Assembly (NCBI GenBank): GCA_963772805.1
Contig: CAVYYU010000002.1
Coordinates: forward strand, 434,001 to 498,000
Origin: Legionella_A sp963772805
GTDB taxonomy: Bacteria > Pseudomonadota > Gammaproteobacteria > Legionellales > Legionellaceae
Direction of reading: 5' to 3'
DNA length: 64,000 bases
The position numbers were made by a program, and so were the translations under genes. The notes beneath the pieces are model-generated. The model had not been told where the DNA came from, did no database searches, and was given only the letters and a program-made list of their open reading frames with translations. Positions 8,663 through 18,469 of the stretch are shown here, one piece after another. Every line of letters begins with the position of its first letter. Within the stretch, counting starts at the first letter, position 1.

Positions 8663-9022
8663 ATGATGCTATCAGAATACTTACCCGTTCTTGTTTTTAT
8701 CATTATAGGCCTGGCTCTGGGCCTGGTTATGTTGGGCGCAGGTTCTCTGTTCTCTGTTCATAAGCCCAATTCTGAAAAAAACGCCCCTTATGAGTGTGGT
8801 TTTCCCGCATTTGAAAGCGCTCGAATTCCGTTTGATGTCCGGTTTTATTTGGTAGCAATACTATTTATTATCTTCGATCTTGAAACTGCTTTTTTCTTCC
8901 CGTGGGCGCTGGCGTTGCGCAAAATTAGCTGGTTTGGCTTTTTTGCCATGATGCTTTTTCTTGGCTTATTGGTCATTGGTTTCATTTATGAGTGGAAGCG
9001 GGGCGCGTTGGAATGGGAATAG
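8663..9022 (+). CDS. nuoA: NADH-quinone oxidoreductase subunit A
   Basis: First gene of the complex I operon. The 119-residue membrane subunit has three TM helices (about 9-30, 63-83 and 88-110) and the family loop KNAPYECGFPAFESARIPFD, followed by RFYLVAILFIIFDLE, which carries the conserved acidic residues of helix 2. AAGAG precedes the ATG; a second in-frame ATG follows at once. NuoA helps form the quinone cavity with NuoH and NuoJ. Confidence 0.95.
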   Translation: MMLSEYLPVLVFIIIGLALGLVMLGAGSLFSVHKPNSEKNAPYECGFPAFESARIPFDVRFYLVAILFIIFDLETAFFFPWALALRKISWFGFFAMMLFLGLLVIGFIYEWKRGALEWE

Positions 9023-9123
9023 GTACTATTTCCTCTCTTCGCTGGGGCATTGCTATTCGGTTAAGCATCTCTAATTGTTGCGACCCCTTCCATTATTGTT
9101 TTATAAGATAGAGGCTTCCTGCT

Positions 9124-9600
9124 ATGGCTGTTGCAGAACTGCAAAAAAGTGGCTATACCACAACCACCGTTGAGAAACTGGTAGGTTGGGCGCGCAGCGG
9201 CTCGATGTGGCCGATGACGTTTGGTTTGGCATGTTGTGCGGTTGAAATGATGCATGTTGGTGCAGCTCGCTATGATTTGGATCGTTTTGGGATTATATTT
9301 CGCCCGAGTCCACGCCAATCTGACGTTATGATTGTCGCTGGAACGTTATGTAATAAAATGGCGCCAGCCTTACGCAAGGTTTATGATCAAATGGCTGAAC
9401 CGCGATGGGTTATTTCCATGGGTTCTTGCGCCAACGGTGGCGGGTATTACCATTACTCTTATTCGGTGGTTCGCGGTTGTGATCGTATCGTTCCGGTTGA
9501 TGTCTACGTACCGGGGTGTCCACCAACAGCTGAAGCGCTGCTTTATGGGATTATTCAATTACAGAACAAAATTAGACGAAAGGCAATAATTGAAGTCTGA
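9124..9600 (+). CDS. nuoB: NADH-quinone oxidoreductase subunit B
   Basis: Carries cluster N2, which passes electrons to quinone. The 158-residue protein has the adjacent cysteine pair in GLACCAVEMMHVG, a third cysteine in MGSCANGGGYYHYSY and a fourth in VPGCPPTAEALLYG, the complete 4Fe-4S ligand set. The GAGG ribosome site sits before the ATG. It is separated from nuoA by 101 bp with no evident signal. Confidence 0.96.
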   Translation: MAVAELQKSGYTTTTVEKLVGWARSGSMWPMTFGLACCAVEMMHVGAARYDLDRFGIIFRPSPRQSDVMIVAGTLCNKMAPALRKVYDQMAEPRWVISMGSCANGGGYYHYSYSVVRGCDRIVPVDVYVPGCPPTAEALLYGIIQLQNKIRRKAIIEV

Positions 9601-9612
9601 TAAGGGCACTAC

Positions 9613-10293
9613 ATGACAAAACATGATAATTTGGCTGAACTTTTACGTTCTGAATTAGCCGACTCGCTACTGTCCGTGAATGTGGCGCTTGATGAGGTCA
9701 CGGCTGAATGCGATGCAGCTGTATTAAAGGCCGTGCTGTATAAAGTGCGCGATCATAAGGCGTTTGCGTTTGATCAGCTTATTGATTTGTGTGCGGTCGA
9801 CTATCTATACTATGGTGAGTATGACTGGGAAACTGAATCTGCTTCTGAAAGCGGATTTTCACGTGGAGTCGAGCACCAGGAGTGTAAGGCTTACGCGTTA
9901 ACAAAACCACGCTTTGCCGTTGTCTACCATTTGCTTTCAACCAAAAAAAATCACCGTCTTCGCATTAAAGTCTTTGTTGAAGAGGCTCATCTGATCGTTC
10001 CTTCTGCCCATGAAATCTGGAAGGGAGCAAACTGGTTTGAGCGTGAAGCATATGATTTATTTGGAATTTTGTTTGAAGGGCACCCGGATCTGCGTCGTAT
10101 TCTGACTGACTATGGATTTATAGGGCACCCGTTCCGCAAAGACTTTCCTCTGAGTGGTCAGGTAGAAATGCGCTATGATGCCACTGCAAAAAAAGTGATA
10201 TATGAGCCTGTGGACATTGTACCCAGAACACTCGTGCCCAAAGTTATCCGCAGTGACAACCGTTACCTCAACATCGACAGCGGTGATAAATGA
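9613..10293 (+). CDS. nuoC: NADH-quinone oxidoreductase subunit C
   Basis: A 30-kDa subunit of the peripheral arm; 226 residues, separate from NuoD, unlike the fused NuoCD of Escherichia coli. The signature WKGANWFEREAYDLFGI and the following HPDLRRILTDYGF...HPFRKDFPL are intact. It overlaps nuoD by 4 bp (ATGA), consistent with translational coupling. Confidence 0.95.
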   Translation: MTKHDNLAELLRSELADSLLSVNVALDEVTAECDAAVLKAVLYKVRDHKAFAFDQLIDLCAVDYLYYGEYDWETESASESGFSRGVEHQECKAYALTKPRFAVVYHLLSTKKNHRLRIKVFVEEAHLIVPSAHEIWKGANWFEREAYDLFGILFEGHPDLRRILTDYGFIGHPFRKDFPLSGQVEMRYDATAKKVIYEPVDIVPRTLVPKVIRSDNRYLNIDSGDK

Positions 10294-11543
10294 TCGAGTT
10301 ACAAAACTATACCCTCAATTTTGGTCCTCAACATCCCGCAGCACATGGCGTATTACGTCTGGTTATGGAATTTGATGGTGAAACAGTCGTGCGCGCAGAT
10401 CCACATATTGGATTGTTGCATCGCGCCACAGAAAAACTTGTAGAAACAAAACCTTATATTCAAAGCATAGGTTACATGGATCGGTTGGATTATGTGTCCA
10501 TGATGTGTAATGAACATGCATATGTGCGTGCATTAGAGAAAATGCTGGGTGTGGAAGCGCCACTGCGGGCACAATATATTCGCACAATGTTTGACGAAGT
10601 CACGCGCATCCTCAATCACTTGTTATGGTTAGGGGCTATCGCACTTGATATCGGGGCAATGACTGTATTTCTCTATTGTTTTCGTGAGCGGGAAGATTTG
10701 TTCGACTGTTACGAGGCAGTATCAGGTGCGCGCATGCACGCAACATACTATCGCCCTGGCGGTGTTGCCCGTGATTTACCGGATACCATGGCGCAGTATA
10801 AACCGTCCAGATGGCACAATGATCGCGAAGTCGAAAAAATGAATGCTAATCGTCAAGGTAGTCTACTTGATTTCCTTTGGGCATTTACCGAGCGTTTTCC
10901 TCGTTGTGTTGATGAATATGAGACCTTATTAACTGATAACCGTATTTGGAAACAACGTACCGTTGATATTGGCGTGGTCTCTCCAGAACAGGCGTTGCAG
11001 TGGGGTTTTAGCGGTCCAATGCTTCGAGGCTCTGGTGTAGCTTGGGATTTACGGAAAAAACAATCTTACGCGGCCTATGATAAAGTCGAGTTTGATATAC
11101 CAGTCGGTAAAACCGGAGACTGCTACGATCGTTATTTAGTACGTGTTGAGGAAATGCGGCAGTCGAACCTAATTATACGGCAATGTATAGAATGGCTGCG
11201 TGTAAATCCTGGGCCGGTAAAATTGGATGACCATAAAATTACCCCACCTCGCCGTGAAACTATGAAGCATGATATGGAAGCATTAATCCATCATTTTAAA
11301 TTGTTTACCGAAGGATTTTCCTTGCCTCGCGGTGAGGTTTATTCCGCTGTGGAGGCACCGAAAGGTGAGTTTGGTATTTACTTGGTCTCAGATGGCGCTA
11401 ACAAACCATACCGTATGAAGATTCGTGCCCCGGGCTTTGCACACTTGTCCAGTTTTGATGAAATGGTAAGAGGCCATATGTTAGCAGATGGTGTCGCAAT
11501 CTTGGCAAGCCAGGATATCGTGTTTGGCGAGGTTGACCGTTAG
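10290..11543 (+). CDS. nuoD: NADH-quinone oxidoreductase subunit D
   Basis: A 49-kDa subunit that forms the quinone-binding site with NuoB; derived from the large subunit of NiFe hydrogenases but lacking the metal ligands. The 417 residues open with NFGPQHPAAHGVLRL, with LLHRATEK and the quinone-site tyrosine/histidine context after it. A C-terminal LSSFDEMVRGHMLADGVAIL and final FGEVDR match the family. A 101-bp gap with a decayed palindromic repeat separates it from nuoE. Confidence 0.96.
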   Translation: MIELQNYTLNFGPQHPAAHGVLRLVMEFDGETVVRADPHIGLLHRATEKLVETKPYIQSIGYMDRLDYVSMMCNEHAYVRALEKMLGVEAPLRAQYIRTMFDEVTRILNHLLWLGAIALDIGAMTVFLYCFREREDLFDCYEAVSGARMHATYYRPGGVARDLPDTMAQYKPSRWHNDREVEKMNANRQGSLLDFLWAFTERFPRCVDEYETLLTDNRIWKQRTVDIGVVSPEQALQWGFSGPMLRGSGVAWDLRKKQSYAAYDKVEFDIPVGKTGDCYDRYLVRVEEMRQSNLIIRQCIEWLRVNPGPVKLDDHKITPPRRETMKHDMEALIHHFKLFTEGFSLPRGEVYSAVEAPKGEFGIYLVSDGANKPYRMKIRAPGFAHLSSFDEMVRGHMLADGVAILASQDIVFGEVDR

Positions 11544-11644
11544 AAATTCGAGCGCCCTTATTCCTGGCGTGGACCTACAGTTGTTATTCCGGTAATCCGG
11601 GATGGCGCATTATGAAAGAGAACACAGAATAGAAAGGTTTAAAC

Positions 11645-12148
11645 ATGTCTGATAACTCAGCTCAATTAATTCGTCAGTTTGTCAGCGTAGAAGGTATGCG
11701 TGAAATTGATCATTGGATTGCTAAATACCCTGTAGATCAAAAACAATCAGCGGTTATGGGCGCATTAATGGTTGTGCAAGAGCAACATGGGTATTTAACC
11801 CCGGAATTAATGGATGCAGTAGCTGACTATTTGGATATGCCAGCTATTGCGGTCTACGAAGTGGCTAGCTTCTACACTATGTATGAGCATAAGCAAACGG
11901 GCCGCCATCTGGTTAATGTTTGCACCAACATTTCGTGCCAACTGCGTAATTCAGCGGCTGTTGTAAATCATCTGGAAGACAAGTTAGGCATTAAATTCGG
12001 TGAAACAACGGAAGATGGGCGCTTTACTTTACGCTCGGTTGAATGTTTGGGCGCTTGCGTTAACGCACCGATGATGCAAGTCGACAAAGATTATCATGAG
12101 AATCTGACTGGCGATAAAATAGACGCGGTTTTGGAGCAGTATCGATGA
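11645..12148 (+). CDS. nuoE: NADH-quinone oxidoreductase subunit E
   Basis: The 24-kDa thioredoxin-like subunit that holds 2Fe-2S cluster N1a. The 167 residues include the ligand pair in VCTNISC (CX4C) and the second pair in CLGACVNAP (CX3C). It starts at an ATG after AGAAAGG and overlaps nuoF by 4 bp. Confidence 0.95.
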   Translation: MSDNSAQLIRQFVSVEGMREIDHWIAKYPVDQKQSAVMGALMVVQEQHGYLTPELMDAVADYLDMPAIAVYEVASFYTMYEHKQTGRHLVNVCTNISCQLRNSAAVVNHLEDKLGIKFGETTEDGRFTLRSVECLGACVNAPMMQVDKDYHENLTGDKIDAVLEQYR

Positions 12149-13464
12149 CAGAGCAAAATAACATGGTTGCAATGAATCAGGTTTGTTATCGTACTTTGCA
12201 TTTGCCAGAGCCGTGGACAATGGCTGCGTACGAAAGTGTTGGCGGTTATAGTGTCTTGCGTCGCATTTTGAAAGAGCAAACACCAGCTCAGGAAATCATC
12301 GATGAATTGAAGCTATCTTCATTGCGTGGTCGGGGTGGTGCGGGTTTTCCTACTGGGCTTAAGTGGAGTTTCATGAATCGCAATAGCCCCGTACAAAAAT
12401 ACGTGGTTTGTAATTCTGATGAAGGTGAGCCGGGAACCTGCAAAGACCGAGATATTTTAAGATATAACCCACATCAGCTTATAGAAGGCATGATTATAGC
12501 TGGCTACGTGATGGGCGCTACCGTTGGTTATAACTACATCCGCGGTGAATTTTGGGAGCCGTTCAAGCGTACGGAAGAAGCATTAAAAGAAGCCTATGCG
12601 GCAGGACTGCTGGGTAAAAATATTTTAGGTTCTGGTCTTGATTTTGATTTGTATAATCACCTGGGCGCAGGCGCATACATTTGCGGTGAAGAAACTGCAT
12701 TGCTTAATTCCATCGAAGGCAAAAAAGGCATGCCGCGCTTTAAGCCGCCATTCCCTGCGAATTTTGGTTTATATGGTAAACCTACCACCATTAATAATAC
12801 CGAGACCTTTGCCTCCGTGCCGGTCATTTTGCAAAATGGTGGCGAGTGGTTTTTAAATATTGGTAAACCCAATAATGGTGGGACGAAGTGTTTCAGTGTG
12901 AGCGGGCATGTTAATAACCCTGCCAACTTTGAAATACCTTTAGGCACGCCCTTCAAGACCTTACTTGAGCTGGCGGGTGGTTTGCTTCCTGGCCGTAAAC
13001 TTAAAGCAGTGATTCCTGGTGGGACTTCAATGCCTATTTTGCCAGGCGAAGTAATGATGTCGCTGGACATGGATTACGACAGTATTCAAAAAGCGGGATC
13101 AGGCTTGGGATCAGGGGCTGTGATCATTATGGATGAAACGACCTGCATGGTTGAGGCGCTGTATCGAATTTCTGAGTTTTATATGGATGAGTCATGTGGT
13201 CAATGCACGCCTTGCCGTGAGGGTACAGGCTGGATGGTTCGTTTATTGCATCGTATTAAAGAGGGTCATGGTGAACCAGGTGATATAGAAAAACTGGTGA
13301 ACGTCGCGAATAAAATCGAAGGTCGTACCATTTGTGCGCTGGGAGAAGCCGCCGCGTGGCCAGTACAAAGCTTTATTAAGCATTTTTATCATGAGTTTGA
13401 CTATTTCATCAAACATAAGACATCAAGCGTTGCGCAGCAATTCAGCACAAGAGAGAAGGTTTAA
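12145..13464 (+). CDS. nuoF: NADH-quinone oxidoreductase subunit F
   Basis: The NADH-oxidising subunit with FMN and 4Fe-4S cluster N3. The 439 residues include the NADH-binding glycine-rich GRGGAGFPTGLKW, the FMN region GAYICGEETALL followed by EGKKGMPRFKPPFPA, and the cluster ligands SCGQCTPCREGTGW with the distant cysteine in RTICALGEAA. The ATGA overlap with nuoE supports this start. Confidence 0.96.
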   Translation: MTEQNNMVAMNQVCYRTLHLPEPWTMAAYESVGGYSVLRRILKEQTPAQEIIDELKLSSLRGRGGAGFPTGLKWSFMNRNSPVQKYVVCNSDEGEPGTCKDRDILRYNPHQLIEGMIIAGYVMGATVGYNYIRGEFWEPFKRTEEALKEAYAAGLLGKNILGSGLDFDLYNHLGAGAYICGEETALLNSIEGKKGMPRFKPPFPANFGLYGKPTTINNTETFASVPVILQNGGEWFLNIGKPNNGGTKCFSVSGHVNNPANFEIPLGTPFKTLLELAGGLLPGRKLKAVIPGGTSMPILPGEVMMSLDMDYDSIQKAGSGLGSGAVIIMDETTCMVEALYRISEFYMDESCGQCTPCREGTGWMVRLLHRIKEGHGEPGDIEKLVNVANKIEGRTICALGEAAAWPVQSFIKHFYHEFDYFIKHKTSSVAQQFSTREKV

Positions 13465-13466
13465 CA

Positions 13467-15818
13467 ATGGCTACCATTGAAATCGACGGAAAAACAATAG
13501 AAGCAGAAAATGGCAAGATGATTATCGAAATTGCCGATGAGGCGGGAATATATATTCCACGATTTTGCTATCATAAAAAATTATCGGTAGCCGCTAATTG
13601 CCGGATGTGCCTGGTCGAAGTTGAAAATGGCCGTAAACCAGTGCCAGCTTGCGCGACGCCAATTACCAATGGGATGAAAGTTTTTACCAAGTCGGAAGAA
13701 GCGCTGCGCTCACAGAAAGCGGTTATGGAGTTTTTGCTGATTAATCATCCGCTGGATTGCCCGATTTGCGATCAGGGTGGTGAATGCGAGCTACAAGATA
13801 TATCCATGGGTTTTGGTCCTGATTCATCAGGCTATGATGAGAACAAACGTGCGGTTGAAGATGACAATCTAGGATCATTGATCTCCACTGAAATGACCCG
13901 CTGCATCCATTGTACACGCTGTGTGCGTTTTGGCGATGAAGTAGCTGGCTTACGCGAGCTGGGAGCGACTGGCCGTGGCGAGAACATGGAAATTGGTACT
14001 TATATTCAACACAGCATTACTTCCGAAGTTTCTGGCAACGTCATTGATTTGTGTCCTGTCGGCGCGTTAACTTCGAAACCATACCGTTTTACTGCCAGGG
14101 CATGGGAGTTGGCGCAACATGATAGTCTGGCTCCTCATGACTGTCTTGGTTCCAATGTATATTTGCATGTTCGTCGTAATGAGCTGATGCGTGCAGTGCC
14201 AAAGGAAAATGAACGAATTAATGAAACATGGTTATCGGATCGTGATCGATTCAGTTATTTGGGTCTAAAAAGTGCGGCACGTGCCAGCGAGCCCATGATT
14301 AAACGTAATGGGCAATGGCAAACAGTAGATTGGGAAACCGCGCTGAAATTTGTGGCAGATGGAATAAGCCGTGTTATTAAACAGCATGGTCCTGAGCAAA
14401 TGGCCGCACTGGCATCGCCATCATCTACGCTCGAAGAATTATATTTGCTGCAGAAATTTATGCGCGAGCTTGGCGTCAATAATCTCGATCACCGCCTGCA
14501 ACAAGTTGATTTTCGTGATCAAGCTACTCAGGCCGTAATGCCTTACAGCTCACTGCCTTACAATGAGCTGGAAAATCAGGACACCATGCTATTAATCGGC
14601 TGTAATATCGATCGCGAGGTTCCGCTTGCAGGTATTCGTGTGCGCAAAGCATTCCGCAATGGTGGAAAAATTTATGCCATTAATTCAGTTGATTATGATT
14701 ATCATTTTGGTGTGACGGGTAAAATTATTGTTGCACCGCAAGATATACCCATGCAGCTGGCCAATGTTGTTCTGGCTCTGGTTGATGATGTCAGCCAATT
14801 ATCTGCAAGTGAACAAAAATTATTAATCGGACTGGAGCCTGATAAAACAGCACGCACCATAGCCGCGGCCTTGCGCCAGTCTAAATCTGTGATTGTCACA
14901 GGTGCTTTGTTTGAAAATAATCCGGATGCCGCATTGCTGCGTACATTGGTTTCAATGCTGGAGCGTTTCAGTGGTACGCGCACTCTACGTCTAACTACAG
15001 GCGCAAATAGTGCGGGGGCATGGCTTGCTGGGATGGTTCCGCACCGAGGTGTTGCCGGAAAAGTGATGGAGTCTCCCGGACTTGATACGCAATCGGCACT
15101 GGAAGCCAAGCTTAAAGGCTATTTTTTAATGGCCGTAGAGCCCGGGTTTGATATCGCCAGTCCCTATAGCGCGAGGCAATCTTTGTTGGCGGCTGAGTTC
15201 GTGGTGGTGCTAACGGCATTTAAAAATGATGCAATTAAAGATTATGCCAATGTTATTCTTCCTATGGCGCCTTATGCGGAGACATCGGGAACATATATTA
15301 ACATTGATCGCGTCTGGCAAACTGCAAAAGGGGCGTTGGCTCCTCATGGTGAAGCGCGACCGGCATGGAAAATCCTACGAGTGTTGGCAAATATCCTCTA
15401 TTGCCAGGGATTTGATTACGCTTCCAGCGATGATGTCTTACACGAGATAAAAATGCGTGCTGATATGATGCATGAAACGAAATACACCCCTTTCTACCCA
15501 GAGTCGCTGCCGATCAGTGAGCAACATTTGGTGCGGGTGGGAGAATGGCCGCTGTATCGCTGTGATGCTATCGTACGCCATGCCATTGCGTTGCAAGATT
15601 GCGCAGCAGCTGAGCAAGCGTGTATTCGTATAAACCCCGTTACGGCAAATAGACTTAAATTAGACGAAATTGCCACTGTATCTCAAGGGGATATTGAGAT
15701 AACATTGCCGCTTAAACGAGATGAGCGCATGGCCCCCGATGTTGTATGGGTAGCAAATGCAATGCCTGAGACTGCAGATTTAGGACACGCATTTGCTGCA
15801 ATAACTATCAAGCGCTAA
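13467..15818 (+). CDS. nuoG: NADH-quinone oxidoreductase subunit G
   Basis: A 783-residue peripheral-arm subunit. The N-terminal ferredoxin domain has C34, C45, C48 and C62 (cluster N1b). Next come the histidine-ligated NHPLDCPICDQGGEC (N5) and CIHCTRCVRF...CPVGAL (N4). A molybdopterin-oxidoreductase-like domain without cofactor follows. The extra four-cysteine N7 motif known from Escherichia coli and Thermus is not seen: only one cysteine (HDCLG) occurs in that stretch. It lies 2 bp after nuoF and 12 bp before nuoH. Confidence 0.95.
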   Translation: MATIEIDGKTIEAENGKMIIEIADEAGIYIPRFCYHKKLSVAANCRMCLVEVENGRKPVPACATPITNGMKVFTKSEEALRSQKAVMEFLLINHPLDCPICDQGGECELQDISMGFGPDSSGYDENKRAVEDDNLGSLISTEMTRCIHCTRCVRFGDEVAGLRELGATGRGENMEIGTYIQHSITSEVSGNVIDLCPVGALTSKPYRFTARAWELAQHDSLAPHDCLGSNVYLHVRRNELMRAVPKENERINETWLSDRDRFSYLGLKSAARASEPMIKRNGQWQTVDWETALKFVADGISRVIKQHGPEQMAALASPSSTLEELYLLQKFMRELGVNNLDHRLQQVDFRDQATQAVMPYSSLPYNELENQDTMLLIGCNIDREVPLAGIRVRKAFRNGGKIYAINSVDYDYHFGVTGKIIVAPQDIPMQLANVVLALVDDVSQLSASEQKLLIGLEPDKTARTIAAALRQSKSVIVTGALFENNPDAALLRTLVSMLERFSGTRTLRLTTGANSAGAWLAGMVPHRGVAGKVMESPGLDTQSALEAKLKGYFLMAVEPGFDIASPYSARQSLLAAEFVVVLTAFKNDAIKDYANVILPMAPYAETSGTYINIDRVWQTAKGALAPHGEARPAWKILRVLANILYCQGFDYASSDDVLHEIKMRADMMHETKYTPFYPESLPISEQHLVRVGEWPLYRCDAIVRHAIALQDCAAAEQACIRINPVTANRLKLDEIATVSQGDIEITLPLKRDERMAPDVVWVANAMPETADLGHAFAAITIKR

Positions 15819-15830
15819 ACAGGTAAAAAA

Positions 15831-16853
15831 ATGCTACAAGATATCGGCATATTGCTGTGGATTATTATTAAAATTTTGGTGATTGTACTTCCGTTGCTTA
15901 TTAGCGTTGCGTATATTACGTACGCAGAGCGTAAGGTCATCGGCTATATTCAGGTCAGAATTGGTCCTAACCGGGTGGGATATCGCGGTTTGCTGCAACC
16001 CTTTGCGGATTTGATCAAGCTGATTTCTAAAGAGATTATTGTTCCGACGCGCTCCAATACCTATCTTTTTATTATCGCGCCAGTATTATCGTTGGCTCCA
16101 GCGCTTGCCACGTGGGCGATTATTCCTTTTGATAAAGGAATGGTGCTGGCTAATATTAACGCCGGTGTTTTATTTCTTTTCGCCATGAGTTCACTTGCTG
16201 TTTATGGCGTGTTGATCGCAGGATGGGCATCTAACTCCAAATATGCAATGTTGGGCGCATTACGAAGCACCGCTCAAACCATCTCCTATGAGATTGCTAT
16301 GGGATTTTGTTTGGTGGGCGTATTGCTTGCCGCGGGCAGCATGAACTTGACAGATATAGTTACCTCACAGCAAGGCGGGGTTTCACACTGGTGGTTTTTG
16401 CCATTGTTTCCCTTGTTTATAACATTTTGGATAGCAGGAATTGCTGAAACAAATCGGGCACCGTTTGATTTGGCCGAAGGCGAGTCTGAAATTGTTGCGG
16501 GTTTCCATGTTGAATACTCAGCAATTGGTTTTGCGCTGTTTTTCTTAGCGGAATATGCCAGCATGGTTCTAATTGCCACTGCAATTTCGTTGTTATTCCT
16601 TGGCGGTTGGCTCTCGCCTTTTGAGGGTATTTCTGTACTTAATGACATGTTCTTCTTTGTTCCCGGGATTGTATGGTTGTTGGCTAAGATTTCCTTATTC
16701 TTATTTGTGTATCTGTGGATCAGGGCAACATTTCCTCGTTATCGTTATGATCAGTTAATGCGGTTGGGCTGGAAAGTATTAATTCCGGTGACTATTGTCT
16801 GGGTAATTGTTACGGCCTTGATGGTTGTGACACAACTGAAACCGTGGTTTTGA
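15831..16853 (+). CDS. nuoH: NADH-quinone oxidoreductase subunit H
   Basis: Membrane subunit at the junction of the two arms, lining the quinone tunnel. The 340 residues hold about eight TM helices and the signatures YAERKVIGYIQVRIGPNRVG, ETNRAPFDLAEGESEIVAGF and the C-terminal RATFPRYRYDQLMRLGWK. Its final bases precede nuoI by 20 bp. Confidence 0.96.
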   Translation: MLQDIGILLWIIIKILVIVLPLLISVAYITYAERKVIGYIQVRIGPNRVGYRGLLQPFADLIKLISKEIIVPTRSNTYLFIIAPVLSLAPALATWAIIPFDKGMVLANINAGVLFLFAMSSLAVYGVLIAGWASNSKYAMLGALRSTAQTISYEIAMGFCLVGVLLAAGSMNLTDIVTSQQGGVSHWWFLPLFPLFITFWIAGIAETNRAPFDLAEGESEIVAGFHVEYSAIGFALFFLAEYASMVLIATAISLLFLGGWLSPFEGISVLNDMFFFVPGIVWLLAKISLFLFVYLWIRATFPRYRYDQLMRLGWKVLIPVTIVWVIVTALMVVTQLKPWF

Positions 16854-16873
16854 AAACCAGTAAGAGCCATTCA

Positions 16874-17374
16874 ATGAAAAATACATATCGCTACATCAAG
16901 CATTATTTTCGCAGTTTTTTGCTGATCGAATTACTATCAGGCTTAAAATTGACGTTTAAATATTTTTTTAAGAAAAAAATAACAGTGCAGTTTCCGGAAG
17001 AGAAAACGCCAATATCGCCACGTTTTCGTGGTTTGCTGGCGTTAAGACGGTATTCGAATGGCGAGGAACGTTGCATTGCCTGCAAACTTTGTGAAGCAGT
17101 TTGCCCAGCACTGGCGATTACGATTGAGTCTGAGCCACGCGACGATGGCTCACGACGCACCACACGTTATGATATAGATATGTTTAAGTGCATCAATTGC
17201 GGTTTGTGTGAAGAGTCATGTCCTGTTGACTCCATCGTCGTCACCCCCATTCAGCACTACCATATTAGTGAACGTGGGCAAAATATTATGACTAAAGATA
17301 AATTATTAGCTGTTGGCGATCTGATGGAAAAGAAATTAGCCGCCGATAGAGTTGCTGATAAAAAATACCGTTAA
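16874..17374 (+). CDS. nuoI: NADH-quinone oxidoreductase subunit I
   Basis: A ferredoxin-type subunit with clusters N6a and N6b. CIACKLCEAVCP and CINCGLCEESCPV are two complete 4Fe-4S motifs. I place the start at the ATG at 16874 (166 residues), preceded by AAGAG at 16862-16866. A GTG-type start at 16844 would lie within nuoH and add ten residues without family similarity. Confidence 0.93.
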   Translation: MKNTYRYIKHYFRSFLLIELLSGLKLTFKYFFKKKITVQFPEEKTPISPRFRGLLALRRYSNGEERCIACKLCEAVCPALAITIESEPRDDGSRRTTRYDIDMFKCINCGLCEESCPVDSIVVTPIQHYHISERGQNIMTKDKLLAVGDLMEKKLAADRVADKKYR

Positions 17375-17385
17375 CGGGGTGTGAA

Positions 17386-18033
17386 ATGCATGAGTTATTG
17401 CTACAAGTTGTTTTCTATGTGTTTGCAGGATTGACAATATTGTCGGCATTGATGGTAATTACCCAAAATAATCCCGTACGATGCGTGCTATTCCTGGTGT
17501 TGGCTTTTTTAACAAGCTCTGTGCTCTGGATTTTAGTTGGAGCTGAATTTTTGGCACTAATTCTCATCTTGGTGTACGTAGGTGCGGTGATGACCTTGTT
17601 CTTATTTGTCGTCATGATGCTTAACATTGATACGGAATCAATGCGGTCCCATTTTGTGCACTACCTGCCTTTTGGTCTGATTCTTGTGGCCTTACTAACA
17701 GGACTACTGCTGGTCGCCATTCCTCCGGGGAAATTTGAAACAGGCGTGGAAATATCCGTTGCTGTCAATGATGTGATAAAAAACATGATACCCGGAGCTG
17801 GTCCGGCGACACCGGCGCTTTCCAATACCGAAGCGTTGGGAATTGTGCTTTATACGGATTATGTATTCGCTTTTGAATTGGCAGCGGTTATTTTATTGGT
17901 TGCTATCATTGCGGCTATTACCTTGGTTCACCGCAGTCGATCGGGTTATTTAAAGCGCCAAAATGTTGTGCAACAAATTATGACCCGCAGCGAAGATCGC
18001 GTTAAATTGGTTAAAATGAAAACAGAGAAATAG
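17386..18033 (+). CDS. nuoJ: NADH-quinone oxidoreductase subunit J
   Basis: A membrane subunit of 215 residues with five TM helices. The pi-bulge helix 3 region is recognisable in EFLALILILVYVGAVMTLFL, quoted at its 20-residue limit. The C-terminal tail after residue 175 is basic and cytosolic. A 126-bp gap follows, longer than other junctions here. Confidence 0.93.
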   Translation: MHELLLQVVFYVFAGLTILSALMVITQNNPVRCVLFLVLAFLTSSVLWILVGAEFLALILILVYVGAVMTLFLFVVMMLNIDTESMRSHFVHYLPFGLILVALLTGLLLVAIPPGKFETGVEISVAVNDVIKNMIPGAGPATPALSNTEALGIVLYTDYVFAFELAAVILLVAIIAAITLVHRSRSGYLKRQNVVQQIMTRSEDRVKLVKMKTEK

Positions 18034-18044
18034 CATTGTCGGTT

Positions 18045-18073
18045 GCGATAGGCACCAGTGTAGAGGCTATCGC
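18045..18073 (+). promoter_or_regulatory. stem-loop in the nuoJ-nuoK gap
   Basis: GCGATAG (18045-18051) pairs with CTATCGC (18067-18073) around a 15-nt loop, 11 bp after the nuoJ stop. A second small inverted repeat TACCT/AGGTA lies around 18118-18132. This may be an RNA-processing or stabilising element or an attenuator within the operon; no U-run follows. Confidence 0.35.
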
Positions 18074-18159
18074 GCTCCTCGCTGACATGAAATGGCATTT
18101 CTAGACTTATGTAAAATACCTGTTATAGGTATAAGAATTAAACTTATGGGGAACTCGGC

Positions 18160-18465
18160 ATGATACCGGTTACAAATTATCTGATACTGAGTGCGATTTT
18201 ATTCGGATTGAGCCTTGTGGGGGTCATTCTCAATCGCAAGAATGTCATTTTGCTGCTGGTGTGCATCGAATTGATGTTATTGGCGGTGAATACTAATTTT
18301 GTCGCATTTTCACACTATTACGGCGGTAATGCTGGTGAAGTGTTTGTCTTTTTTATCTTGACGGTTGCGGCCGCCGAAGCGGCAATTGGTCTGGCTATTG
18401 TGATGTTGCTCTATCGTAATCGGGGCAATATTGATGTGGATAAGATGAATCATTTAAAAGGGTAA
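18160..18465 (+). CDS. nuoK: NADH-quinone oxidoreductase subunit K
   Basis: A 101-residue, three-TM antiporter-related subunit (MrpC-like). The conserved glutamates appear in CIELMLLAVN and AAAEAAIGLAIV, as needed for proton transfer. GGGGAAC is the ribosome site. It lies 4 bp before nuoL. Confidence 0.95.
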   Translation: MIPVTNYLILSAILFGLSLVGVILNRKNVILLLVCIELMLLAVNTNFVAFSHYYGGNAGEVFVFFILTVAAAEAAIGLAIVMLLYRNRGNIDVDKMNHLKG

Positions 18466-18469
18466 CAAC

